From Acanthopleura granulata (lineage: Eukaryota; Mollusca; Polyplacophora; Chitonida; Chitonidae), in assembly GCA_016165875.1 (NCBI GenBank), contig JABBOT010000014.1:7855255-7919254 (forward strand): a stretch of DNA of 64,000 nt. The letters run 5' to 3'. Shown piece after piece: positions 11,501-23,332 of the stretch. The position numbers were made by a program, and so were the translations under genes. Numbering within the stretch: position 1 is the stretch's first letter; each line of letters starts with the position of its first letter. A model generated the notes under the pieces. It was not told the origin of the DNA, did no database searches, and was given only the letters and a program-made list of their open reading frames with translations.

Positions 11501-12359
11501 GTCCTGGAAAGTCTGTCACCACGATATGGCTGAAACACTGCCAACATGGCCTTAACCCGTAAGCACTCAGTCAGGAAAGTTTGTCCGTACCTTAATTCCT
11601 CAACCTTTTCACATATGAAAGTGCAACTTTCAGTGCAATTTATGCACATTTTTAATATGATTTTGGAGACAAAACTGCATTGTTTAGATTTGTCACTTTC
11701 AAGGCCTGAAAAAATATGAGTTTATCGGTCAACACAGAGTAATACCTTGCAAACATGCGAAAAGTTTGAAGAATTACAGCAATTCTCCAAAGCTCAACTG
11801 TTCTCTCCAACCAAAATCTGACAACCAATGTACATAAAATAATAAATTCGGGAGTATGGCATTCAACAACCACTGATCATTGATCTTAAAACACAATACT
11901 GGTTATTTTGTTTCACCAATACAGTACATGCAATTCAGTCTACGGGCTTTGTCAAAGTCATTTGCTCTCATCACAAAAACAACATTTCTATCATTTGTGT
12001 TTGTGAGGGCCTGTCTATTCCACTTCTTTGCTCATTCAACATTATATCAGTAACCTGGCCTTAAAGCCTCTTCCAACTTGGCGAACCTTTCCTGACTGAA
12101 GTAATTCCTGTCTAAACTCTCACTGTGTCATAACCTTTTGTGAGCAAACCTGTAACTTATTACTCAATAAGAACAATGGTGGATTCAGTGTGGACCATGG
12201 TTGACCACCACTGACAGAGAAAAGGTTACCAATTAGACACAACTTACCTCGGACTGATAACAGTATAAGGTAATCTCCAGAGTTAAGCTGGCGTCTGTTA
12301 ACAGCCAAGTCCCCTAGGGACAGACTCCTCATAACCCTAGTTTCCCTGGCTTTTCAGCT
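8541..12359. other. Non-coding sequence, no gene seen
   Basis: Poly-A (9440-9454), poly-T (10808-10835) and pyrimidine-rich runs (9960-9990) occur. I find no interspersed repeat matching the SINE or MITE families described elsewhere in this window. Confidence 0.4.
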
Positions 12360-12960
12360 ACTGTTCAGTGGTAAGTAATGTTACCCTATTTCAGCAAGCG
12401 TGCAGGTAGCCCAATCCAGCCAGGCGTGCATTTTGTGCTCTCCGCTGTGAAGATCCAGCGCTTCTCACACGCAGCCCTGCTCCAGGACGTAGGCACAAGA
12501 CGCTGTTGACAACACGGCCTCATCAAAAGCCACAGAAATCCCTGTCAGCGGCAGCCATCTGAGCAACTATACAGCTATAGGTCTTATATTCCCCCCTCAT
12601 TCAATTATCCTTTAAAACCTGGATGAAAAAGGCTTACACGTCGTTAACCTGGCGCAGATCAATAGCCCGACAATCAGCCCAGGTGATTCATGCAGCGATT
12701 ACCTGTCCAACGGACAACTCACCCGAGGGAAGCAACACTGACTTCTTACCGCGTAATGATGCCCAATTAGGCACCTGGGGGCAGTTCAGCCACCCAGAGG
12801 ATAGAATAAGTCAAGACTTGCGTCATACAATATGTGGCTTGAATTCCCTTATACCTGGCCGGCGTTTGATCAACGCAGTTCAGGTGTCTGTTTCCGCTCC
12901 TAAACCACTAGCTATCAGGTTAATCAGCAATCTATTGGCTTGATGTAACAGGCCCTTTTC
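12360..12960. promoter_or_regulatory. GC-richer island, candidate cis-regulatory element
   Basis: A 600-base block has clearly higher GC and CpG than its flanks, with several E-boxes (CACCTG/CAGGTG near 12680, 12773 and 12881), homeodomain cores (CCAATTAGG, GGTTAATCAG, TAATGATG) and few simple repeats. The 106-codon frame inside it (12623-12943) lacks splice or domain support, so regulatory DNA is the better guess. Confidence 0.3.
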
Positions 12961-14374
12961 ATTAATGTCTTCCAATCAATGCAGGCTGATATGCCGGCAC
13001 ATCAGAGTGTAGACATGCATGCATACATGTACCTTCCATTGATTTTGTTTTTCCCTTTAAGAAAAGAAGAACGGGTAAAGAAGAAGAAATTACGCTCCTG
13101 TCAATCAACATCTGGCAAAAACTAAAGATTAATTCCAGATTTTTTAAACGGGGACAATTGCGAACAATTTTAATGAGAAATTTACATGCATTCAACACAG
13201 ATCTGTATCTTACCATTTCCTTTAAGAAGAAAAAACATGGATCTAGTACAAGAACAGAATCTGCATAGAATTCACAAATCATATCCATAAATTTCTTGTA
13301 ATAAATGAAGACAGAACTGTGAACAAAACCGCAGTTTATCTCTGATAAGCTCATCACTCAAATGAAATACGAATCATATAGAACTATATAATGCCTGTCT
13401 ACAGAATGACTTGCGTGGACTCCAACCAAAGCATTCAAAGACAATCGTTTCGGTACAAAGTGCACCGTACAAAAAGCTAACAACATGTATACCTGTACCA
13501 CTTCAGCATTACAAAATATCATAAGACCTATAGTTTCCTTCCCTGTCAGTCTGAGTTTACTCTGAGCTAATGACTTTCTAACGAGCCAGCTCATTCAGTC
13601 TCTCCGCACCCCTGCCATGGGGCAGTTCCCTTGGACCCGTGGGGTGGAAAAAGGAGCCTGCAATCATTTCATGATCTGAGACTCACTGCAGAGGTGCTAA
13701 CAAGAGTTCCTGTTTATCACTGATTCAATCAGAGCGTTATCATGGCTAAAACAGCAACTGATACGAAGAACTGATGATAATGTGTCTATAAAGTTGTCCA
13801 CAACTAACACCAGAACTCATATAATTGTCAAATATAAAGAGATATTTGATCACAGGGATAACAACTGTACAGAAGAAGACCAAAGTGGAGGTTATAAAAG
13901 AGATTCATAAATATGTGAAGAACACTGGAGGCCAAAACTGTCCAATTTACCATTAAAGAACTTCAAACTCCATTCTACATACAATTAACAAAGGTGCTGA
14001 AAACAATTTCACAGAATTTCAACAGAAAATTTAGTGGAGCTTTAACGAAAGTAAAAGATTCATCAACGATGTGAACAAAATTTTAAGTCCGATAATATAC
14101 AGCACGTATAAAATGGCTTCAAACTCTAATCAATATATGGTTGGTGCCAAATAACCGAGAAGATCAGACCTCAATAATTAAATCTAAAAAAAAAAACTGT
14201 TAATGCACACAGAGGGAATTAAATCCCAGACTGCAATATCATGTAATTTGAAACTTATCCTCCAGTACTGTGACTTCCGAATACACTTCTACAACATCTT
14301 AAAGTGAAGTTTGCTTATCACACTTAGCAGGAACACCAGTAATTCACAGGAGACAGGAGATCCATTTCAGCTTG

Positions 14375-14406
14375 TGGGGTTGGGGGGGTTGGGGGGTTGG
14401 GGGGGA
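14375..14406 (+). other. Strong G-quadruplex motif with TT loops
   Basis: Four G-runs of four to seven bases are separated by exactly two T each: G4-TT-G7-TT-G6-TT-G7. The short uniform loops make this the cleanest quadruplex candidate in the window. Confidence 0.7.
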
Positions 14407-14991
14407 GTGGACCTACAGAAGATTGTTCTCCCCGTCATCATCCTCATCACCCCAATCAACAAAGTCAAGTAGGAAGGTAATCAGGGGCAATGGACATACG
14501 GCAGGCCATACAAGCTTAAGCTCAATGGGAGATAACGAAGGGGAAGGATTGGATTACTAATCAAGGGTTTCTGATTAAATCGCTGGCATTGAGAACAGTC
14601 AGGATTACATGAGGTGAATAGTACAGCGATCCATATATGTACACAGCTATAGTTGTACACGCCATATTGGAGCTCTTCCATTTTCAGACTGGATTTAATC
14701 GGAGTGTTTAAGTTGGCTTTAGAGTAAATCCGCAATAACGAATGTCTTCATCACACAAGATGGGGAAAAAGGATTTAATGTCACTCCAAAGATGTGGCTT
14801 TAGGTGACAGACAGAAATAGTAGAGTCAAGTAATTTCTCATAAATCTAATGAAATGTCAAACTAATTGCAAAATTGGCTTAATGTTTTAATTAATTCATT
14901 CAATAACTAAGATTTTCTTTGTTCCAAGGGAATCACTTATTGCTTAGTCGATTAATCGATGACCTACATTGTATAATAAAACACAGCACTA

Positions 14992-15025
14992 TCATATATA
15001 TATAAATATATATACATATATACAC
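14992..15025. repeat. Imperfect (TA)n microsatellite
   Basis: TA units are interrupted by AAA and CA. Confidence 0.85.
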
Positions 15026-15368
15026 AAATGATAGGAAATTATTGGTTTAATGATTTTGATACCTACAGAAATGCCATTATTTTATTTTTTCATAAGCTTA
15101 AATAGACTGATGTTTCAGAAAAACAAACATGCCCACAAATTCAGCCCATCCTCTCACGTGCTTCACTAAAGTATCATGCCGAGGGGAAAGTTTACGCGCC
15201 TGCAGCGAGATGTTGGCCCATTATCTTAAAAACCAATAATTATTCCACATTTGTGTTTTGATTAAAGGGAATTACAAGTCACAACTGCGCATGATCGTGC
15301 ACACTGCGTGAGTTCGCCAATCAAATGAATCTTTGCTACGTCCCATGTAGCAGCTGAATGTAGATGCG

Positions 15369-15581
15369 TACCCTAAATGGCCTAAAATTTCGTCCATGAT
15401 TAAATTCCTCATTTTCCCTGCTTCTGAGATTCCTGTTGAATTCAGAAAGGTGTTTTGATGTTCGCTTGGCATTTAGAATACTGGATAAATAAAAGTTTTC
15501 CCACCAAAAATAACATTTTATGACATTAATCTTCCCCAATAAATGTACTTTTGGGGGAGAAATTTTACGTCATTTAGGGTA
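15369..15581 (-). mobile_element. TA-flanked MITE, type copy with clear terminal inverted repeats
   Basis: The left end reads TACCCTAAATGGCCTAAAAT. The right end, reverse-complemented, reads TACCCTAAATGACGTAAAAT. That is about 22 bp of terminal inverted repeat with two mismatches. Both ends abut TA, as expected if TA was the duplicated target of a Tc1/mariner-type transposase. The element is 213 bp, has no coding capacity, and its interior aligns to the copies near 16.9, 20.9, 27.3 and 55.2 kb. It lies in the opposite orientation to those copies. Confidence 0.85.
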
Positions 15582-16888
15582 ATAATAAAGCTTGTCTTTA
15601 GATAAAGGATAAACATATCCTAATTGCTGGTGGTATTAATCAATTACCATAGCCAGAACTAATTGTGCCTAATTCATCTGATACACCCTTGATCATACAA
15701 AAATGTGATTGGTTTCCAGCAATGACAGCGTAAGGCTTTAACCCACAAGCAGGCAAGCAGACTTAACTCTGCAAACAAATATTAAACCTCACTGTGAAGC
15801 CATGGAGAGATAAATGGCATGTATGGCATCTGTCAGAAAAAATCCTCAATCACCTGGTGAATGCCTGAGGTCTGTCTGACTTGCAGAACAAATCGCCAGT
15901 CGAACACTTCTGAAACCCTTTAAATGCGAACACGTAATGGTGGGTATACGGCAGGTTAAGTGGTATGTCCATGAAATCACAGCTTGAGAACAAACATGGA
16001 GTAGTGATTGCTCGACATAAATCTGTATAGCCCTTACCAAGGGCGGTGTCAAGTTTTGGCATAAATCTTCACATGGACGGCCAAGATTGAACCAAAAGGC
16101 CTACTGAGAAAAAGTTAGCATAAATCGAACCGGACCATGAAACATCAGCTGCAGCTCCGCAGTGACAACCGGACGGATGAGCGGACAGACAGATCCATCA
16201 ACCAGCAATACTCGACATAGTTATGCTCTCTGTTATCTTATCCACTTACAAGACAAGGCTTTTGTCTTGATGTATTGCCAAGATGAAATCCTGGATGACT
16301 TCTACCCCCCCCCCTCCCCCGGCTCGACAGCAACATAACCTGGTCCAAGACTACAGAGAGATTGACACATGCACCTCCAAGAGGGATCGTCCCATTTACC
16401 ACAACAGGGGAGGCAAGTCAATTCAGCATAGCAAAAGGCCTTTCTGCCAAGAGAAATGCCAAGGATAACTACAAACGAGCATGTCCTAAGTAATTTACTG
16501 AGTAATTAAGTATATGAAGCAGAAATAAATTAGTTGGGGATTGTGTCCAGGAGTAAACGTGCTGTTGACATGTCAACACAAAAGAGCAAAGCATTTAAGT
16601 CTAATTCAGTTAATAATGACAGTTTATTTGTGGCTCTTGATTCAACAAACAGTTCCAGAATTTCTGTTTCCAAAGATCATACACAAAGTAAACACTTCAC
16701 AAAATTAACTAATTTGTAAGAAATATAAAACAGCACCAATTACTGTATTTGACCTAAAACTTTGCCCCTAAAAGAAATTTGCTTTTTCTACCATGACTAT
16801 GATCCTAACTTCTAAACAAACCTCAGAATATTTTTCAGTGCTTTTCTATGATCAACAGAGCTCTTAGATTCAGACAAAATGTGTAACT
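15582..16888. other. Non-coding; homeodomain-site-rich patch at 15.60-15.79 kb
   Basis: CCTAATTGC, TATTAATCAATTACC, GAACTAATTG and CCTAATTCATC occur within about 100 bases, which could mark a regulatory element. A poly-C run occurs at about 16304-16320. No gene is seen. Confidence 0.3.
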
Positions 16889-17062
16889 TACTGTAAATGA
16901 GGCAAAAAATGTCATAACGTATTATTTCTGTTGATGAAACTCGCATTTTCCCCATCACTGGGTATCATCCAATCTTCAAAACAAACATCGAAATACCCCT
17001 CAAAGAAAGAGGAAATATAAGCAACTTAGTCACGGATGAAATCAAAGACCATTCAGGGTGTA
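16889..17062 (+). mobile_element. TA-flanked MITE, diverged and shortened copy
   Basis: The start TACTGTAAATGAGGC matches the family's left terminus. The interior TGATGAAACTCGCATTTTCC and CACGGATGAAATC match the family, and the end is CCATTCAGGGTGTA. A further TIR-like phrase, TCATGGACGAAATTTTAGG, follows at 17066-17084 and may be a remnant of a second copy. Confidence 0.7.
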
Positions 17063-20000
17063 CAGTCATGGACGAAATTTTAGGTGAAGTGCGACTGTTG
17101 GAATTATTCTACCTTGAGAGGAAAATGAAGTTGCAGTTATTGCCTGAAGAGTTCACCTGTGAAATTCTGATTACACTGAGCTGACACACCTAATATCCCA
17201 GCATGTCCAACATTCTCAAGCAAACATGCATATCTAAATTCTCGGTGAGGAAGAAGTGCTTTGAATTAATAAGCGGGTTAAAATGTTTTGAATATGCACG
17301 GATGCACAATTCTGCCTTTGTTTACGGGATTCAGAATTGCTGCCTTATGTTAATCCACACAAACTGTCATTGTCACCCTGGTGATTGAAAAAATTACAGG
17401 TTAGTCATACTTGGGATCACTTAGAAAGAGGAAGTACAGGTATGAGTTTTTTCTTCCTTAAAACATCCACAAATCTAGGAGATTGAACCGCATTCTCCGT
17501 CATCAATCAATTTCGCACACAAACAAGCCTTTGTGGTTCAGCCCTCAGAGAGATTAACAGAGATAAAATTCATACATATTCAAGATGATGATGCATCTCA
17601 AAAGGCAAGCGCAGGAAGTTGGAAGCTTTCAAATCCCTGACTTGAGAAACCAAAAAAGTATGCACGCTTTTTGAGAGTGACCTGAATAAAGGGAACATCC
17701 AGCACTGCTTCACACTGACGACTCAAGTGCTGTACTTTTCACTCGCACGAGTACAAACCAGTTCGAGAGGCTTAACTCATCCATCAACAAACATGTCTAC
17801 TAAATCCACTTACAAACACCACGTGTGCATTAAAACATTGCCTTTGGGATAAATTATACCCTCAAACAATGCATGAGCTTTCTTCGTTAAACTACTACAA
17901 GTGAAAAGAAGTATTGTGAAGCTTAATACACATATATCCAGGGAACATGGCGTTGTTGTTGTTTTCAAGCCGAGCCACAGGGCTGACTTTATCTGATATC
18001 TTGTCCCATCCATCTTCTCGTGAGATGATCAAGACATCACTTCTAATCTACGGATGTTCTGGATAATGATCTAAAATGTTGCCTCAAGCCAAGTTGCACA
18101 TACTGCCTAGCTGGCTTCATAATCCTAGAGTTCTACTGATCTTAGAAAGATGCTTTGAGGTAAATTTGCTTGGCAGGTGAGATGAAATCCAACTGGAAAG
18201 ATATAAGTTCCAGCACCAAAAGCCTTATTTTTATTTATTTAACATTTACTTGCCTCTAATAACACACATATTGGGCAAAATTTTAGGTCATTTGCCAAAT
18301 GCCCAGCAGTTTACTTGCTGCCCGAGGTGTCAACAAAGCGCAGGTGATTCTGTGCCTCCAGGCTCTACAACAAATATGACAAAGGTTGCTTGACATGAAG
18401 ACTCAATTACCCAGCGATTAGACATGCACCAAACTAATAAATTCATTAAAACACCTTTATCGGTTCAAGATAACCACCTCAACGTTGTCAAACTGTTTCA
18501 TATGCTTGTCAATGAAGTCTTGTTTTCCAGATGTTACAATGTCTATTTTAAGAGATAACAGACTTATATATACCCATTGCATGTTCATCTTTAATCAATT
18601 TCCGTGGCTTAATGAGTTTTAAACACTCAGGTCTCGTGGTGCGAGGGAAAAGTTTGTGATGTCCTGTATCTGTTGATTAATAAGAGATATGACAAAAATC
18701 ATGTGTGCTTTCAGGGTCAAGACATATGTGCACGTACATACAGCAATATTTAGGGAACACTTTAAATTCGCTGTTTGACAAACACGACAAGTGTATAAAC
18801 GCAAATAAGGGTTTTTGGTGCATAGTAGCCAAGCCCAATAAATTAATAAATAAATTAGAAGAGTTTTGAGCGTGAACATGATTTCGTAATACGTTGGCTT
18901 TAAAGTTTCAATCAAGTCTTCATGACATTCATACAGCCATCATCATAAGGAGAGAAGACCTGCATTGTAGCAGACACCCAAGCACATTCCTTTGAACTGC
19001 AACTTGAGTTCCTGACAATAGTCATAACAAAAAAAAAAGAATCAAAAAAGAAAAAAGAAAATAAAAGAAGACACTAGGGAGTTAATCAATCAAAATTACG
19101 AAAAACATCTCCATTTAATGGGTTCATTAACCTTTTGTTTGTTGTTTTTATGACAGCAGTTGTTTGTTCATTCGCAACATGAAACTGTATGTAACACAAA
19201 GTAGACCTGTATGTATAGATTATGAGCCGCATTATGACACATCACTGATCTGACACATTCCAGAAGCTTCTGATGGCGATCACTGTTGGACCACGGACCA
19301 TATATTTGCCTCAATTTGAAGGTGACAGATGCGTGAATTACCAGAAAGAACCTGCTCCTGGGCAAATACAACTTCATCAACACTGATATCAGTTGACAGG
19401 ATAGGTCTGTTCAGACAGTGTTTTTCACCATGTTGTCCAGAAACTTGTGAATATCACTGACTCTCCTCTCAACAATGGACTCTTTGCTGAAATCTTTAAT
19501 GTTCTTGTAGTTTTAACTGTGTCAGGAACTGAAATCATCATGTGCTTCACCTCTTTGAATTCACCTAAGAAAACAATCTTATATCAGGTCTCAACAAATT
19601 TTAGATTATAGTTTATAAGCAGTGTTCATTTCTTAAATGTTTTAAATCAGAAAAAAAAGTTCAAGTCACCAGTTCATATTCAAATCCTGCCAGTACAGTT
19701 TCACGTCTACAAAAAAAAATTCCTAACTTACATAATTTGGAAACAATTAAAACTGCCGTCTGCTTTATAAAGAAATGTTAAAAGCATTGGCCATAATTAT
19801 AAAAAAATTTATTCTTTATACTGATTTCTTTGGGCTGATTGACTTTTCTCACAGAGGTTTAACTCAGTATGGAATCAATCTGACTGGGGCTGATTAAATC
19901 CTAAGCTGTCGTTACCTGAAATTACAGGTGTTCATAACAAGGGATACGTGCTGTCAGGCGGTCATTAGTTCTATCTGTTATCATAATCAAGGTGAGAGCC

Positions 20001-20905
20001 TTCAGGATAGGTGTGTTGATCCATACAGGTAAGAAGTAGAAGGAAGGAGTTTTGAACAGCTGGAATGGTGGTACCATATTGCTGTATAGAAGGGGTGAAG
20101 AAGAGATGAGAAGAGATGAGAAGAACATCGTGATTCTAAGAGGGGTGATCGAGACATGAAAAGGGTCACCACACACTGGGTGCAGGTTGTAATCAGCGGG
20201 AGGAAATTCTACACAGGAGAGTACAGTTTGTCCAAACTACCTAAAGTACACAATGGATACCAATCTTCAGACAACCATCCCACCTTTAGGATTATGAAGG
20301 CTAAATTTAATCTATCATGTGCACGTCCGGGTAAGCTGTATCACTCCCTATAAGCCACAGACAAATCCTTCTCAAAATTGAGGATAAAACCATTCACGCT
20401 GAGGACTGGCATCTCGGGTGTAAGGAGGATTAACCGAGCCAGCTGTCAGAATTACCACAGTGATCACAATCGGAGAATCTTCCTCCTCAAATTCCCTTAC
20501 CAGAGCTTAGCAACATCCACCGCTGACTAGTTGGCTCCATTACCTGGATGGAAATTGTAATCAGGCACTTCAAAAGGGAAAGGTGATATACAGCCTGTGC
20601 AGTCTTACCAGGTGTTAAGAGGAACTGTAATTTTTTATTCAAGGGGAAATCGGGCCAAGCCCTGTCTGTCTATGTGGACAACACCCAGTTATCGCTCATC
20701 AAAACTGTCAGCCCCGGAATGTAATAAAACTTCACTGTAAGTGCTGTAATGGGGGAAATAAGGTGTCTCAATAATGCAATCTAGGCAAAAGGGATATCAG
20801 ATTGAAGTATAACTGTCATATCAAGTGGCTAGTTTTCTCCCAGCCAGGCAGATTTAACACTGTTTTACAACTGCTAGTTCACAAACCACTGTACTGGAAA
20901 GTATA
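17063..20905. other. Non-coding sequence, no gene seen
   Basis: Mostly unique AT-rich DNA with purine-rich A/G runs (19025-19075, 20093-20130). AAAATTTTAGGTCATTTGCC near 18276 resembles a MITE terminus, but no partner end was found. Confidence 0.4.
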
Positions 20906-21122
20906 TACTCTGTCAACGATCTAAAATTTCGTCCAAATAAGTGCCTCTTTAGGCGCAAATAAATGTCATGAAATATAATTTCTGCTGATGAAACTCACAT
21001 TTTCCCAGCTGGGTATCGTCCAACCTTCCACACAAACCCCAAAACAACTTTCTACAAGAACTCTCAGAATGAGGCAAAACAAGCAACTCTGTCATGGACA
21101 AAAGCTTACGTCATTTCGGGTA
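20906..21122 (+). mobile_element. TA-flanked MITE copy
   Basis: The interior aligns over most of its length to the copy at 27.3 kb: CAAATAAATGTCAT, CTGATGAAACTCACATTTTC, GAACTCTCAGAATGAGG. The right terminus TTACGTCATTTCGGGTA is the family TIR. The left terminus is eroded but retains CTAAAATTTCGTCC. Confidence 0.75.
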
Positions 21123-23085
21123 TGTATGAAACAACACTTCACGTGCATTTGTATACTTAATCATACACTGTAAATCAACCTTTTTCAACCGCTAAAGCAC
21201 TATTCTTTTTTCAGTGGAATTTATGCATACAGTGATTAAGAAAACGATGTTAAAATGAATTTTTTTTGGTATGATTAAAGATGTGAACTTCATAAAACGA
21301 TGCAAAAATTATTCCCCTACAGCCGACAGTTCTGTCAAATTGTTTAAAACCACTGGTAGCAGAGGTTGAAATGGTCGAAGAATTAGGGCAGGTGCATCAC
21401 ACTACGAACAACAGCTGAATCAAATACAGCTACCAAGCTCATACAGTGCCGTACCACTTTCCATCCACAGGGTAAAACATACCAAGAAGTCATCAGTGGA
21501 TACATCCAGTGCCACATACACTTCTGATCCACAATGTACTGATAGGATACACCTAATATGCCTTACATTTACAACAAGACCCTGAGAATTCATTAGTAGA
21601 TTAATTTAACTACTCAAAGGCAATATCCATGAACCAGCATTTATTTCAGGTTAATGGATGATTAAATGTCAACACCTGACCAGGTAGCTGATGACCTCTT
21701 GTGACAGCCAGCAGTGCAGCCACACGTATAGAACTCATTGATTCATTCATTGCTCTTTAAGGCCAGGATAAACCCCTGAAATTTGGTGAGCTACAGACAA
21801 ACTTTTCCACATATGCCCAGCAGACTTGTGTAACACATTGGTGGAAAACAACCTAAGCAAGTCTTCAACTGAACACAACGGCATCAACAATCTCACTGCA
21901 GGGCTAGATGCCTTAGTCAGTCGTACCACTGTACAAACATGCACACTCAATCTCCGCCCACCTTTCCAATAACATGCACAAACACAGCTATGAGCAATTT
22001 ATTCCTCGAGTGCAGCTGTCCATCACCCCAAAACCAAACACGAAATCTGAGAGCCGTGCAATTAAAGTGGCCTTTATTATTACTTCTTTTCTTTTTTTTT
22101 GGAAACCACTTTAATGAATTAATAACGTCACAGGGTCATAACTGGGTGATCACTTGAGTCTGAGCTGCCGTACACATGGTTGCTTGAGTACATATTCACC
22201 TGAGTACATGTGGCCTAAAGTACGATTATCAACATGACCATGCTATTTAGACCAAAGTTTGCAAACAGTCCAATAATATACTGTATATGTAAGTCACCTT
22301 TTAATTTCATGGACTTATATATTCACAAACTATATGTACATCAATGAAAAAATCATGCGAATTTATGTATCAATTGTTGTTAAGTAACATGAAATTTTAT
22401 ATGACTACTGCATGTGTAAACTGCACTGAAGTCCAGAACTCATTCCACAGTGGCCTCTCCTCACACCCTCCAGTTTATTCTAACCTTCCTTGAACTCTCC
22501 CCTCCCCCCCCCCCCCCCCAAACAGAACCTATTGTTTCTGATCTAACCAGATGTACTGAGACTTAAAATTCTGCCTGGAAGCTTGGCAAGTGTACTGGTC
22601 GTATGCTTGCCTGTGGGTACAGCGCCCCATGCTCCAGAGCATGCTACACAATACTGGTTCCTGTTTCCCCCACTGCCCAGACAGTCACCCCAGAGGGGTC
22701 TGTCAGTCACTTATTGTGCGCCATGATGCCTGCTACTTACAATTTCAGGTTGTGGCTAAGAGAGAGAAAGGCAGCACTACGCCCTCCCCCACCCCCAATC
22801 CAGCATCCCCGCCCATCACTTCATCAGCTTTGTAGGTGACTCTTATAAACAGTATTCCTCTTGCTAATTACGGTTTGCAAACATCCTGTATCCTTAGTCA
22901 TTAGTATTCATGATAAAGAGGTGAAAATTAGCCAAGAAATACATGTAACAGCATTAATGGTATTGGGTGCTCGTCTGGACTGGTAAATGCTCACGTTAAC
23001 AACGGTATGTACAGGCATCAATTATCACATCATCACTATCTTCTGTTAACAGCTCAGTTTTACACATGTACACATAAATATGTTA
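21123..23085. other. Non-coding sequence with homopolymer runs
   Basis: A 16-base C run occurs at 22504-22519 and T-rich runs near 22085. No gene is seen. Confidence 0.4.
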
Positions 23086-23329
23086 GGCCATCCTTAAAAG
23101 ACTGTTTGTTAAGCAAAACCCGATCCTGTGAGAAAATATGGGGTCGTTCGGTGGGGAATTCTTTTTATCTTACTCAGGCTTTTGAAAAAGATAAGGATTT
23201 TCGAGAACTTAACATGGTTACTAAAATTTTACAAAATTTTTATCAAAACACCAATGAAACGTTTGAGTAGGGCTCTTTTTGGAAGGGTCGGTCAGGTCAC
23301 GCCCAACATACACACTTTTAAGGATGGCC
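23086..23329. mobile_element. PIF/Harbinger-like MITE with TTA target-site duplication
   Basis: The element starts GGCCATCCTTAAAAG and ends CTTTTAAGGATGGCC, a perfect 15-bp terminal inverted repeat. The similarity continues imperfectly for about 40 bp (CTGTTTGTTAAGC against GTGTATGTTGGGC). TTA flanks both sides (23083-23085 and 23330-23332). A 3-bp TWA duplication with GG-starting termini is typical of PIF/Harbinger elements. The 244-bp interior encodes no transposase. Only one copy is visible here. Confidence 0.75.
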
Positions 23330-23332
23330 TTA

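Larger units (their letters stand above)
12961..15368. other. Non-coding sequence with a G-quadruplex motif
   Basis: No exon is seen. The notable features are the G-rich run at 14375-14406 and a TA microsatellite near 15.0 kb. Confidence 0.4.

Noticed and set aside
18265..18310. MITE terminus-like phrase AAAATTTTAGGTCATT
   Set aside because: No matching interior or second terminus was found within 300 bases on either side.
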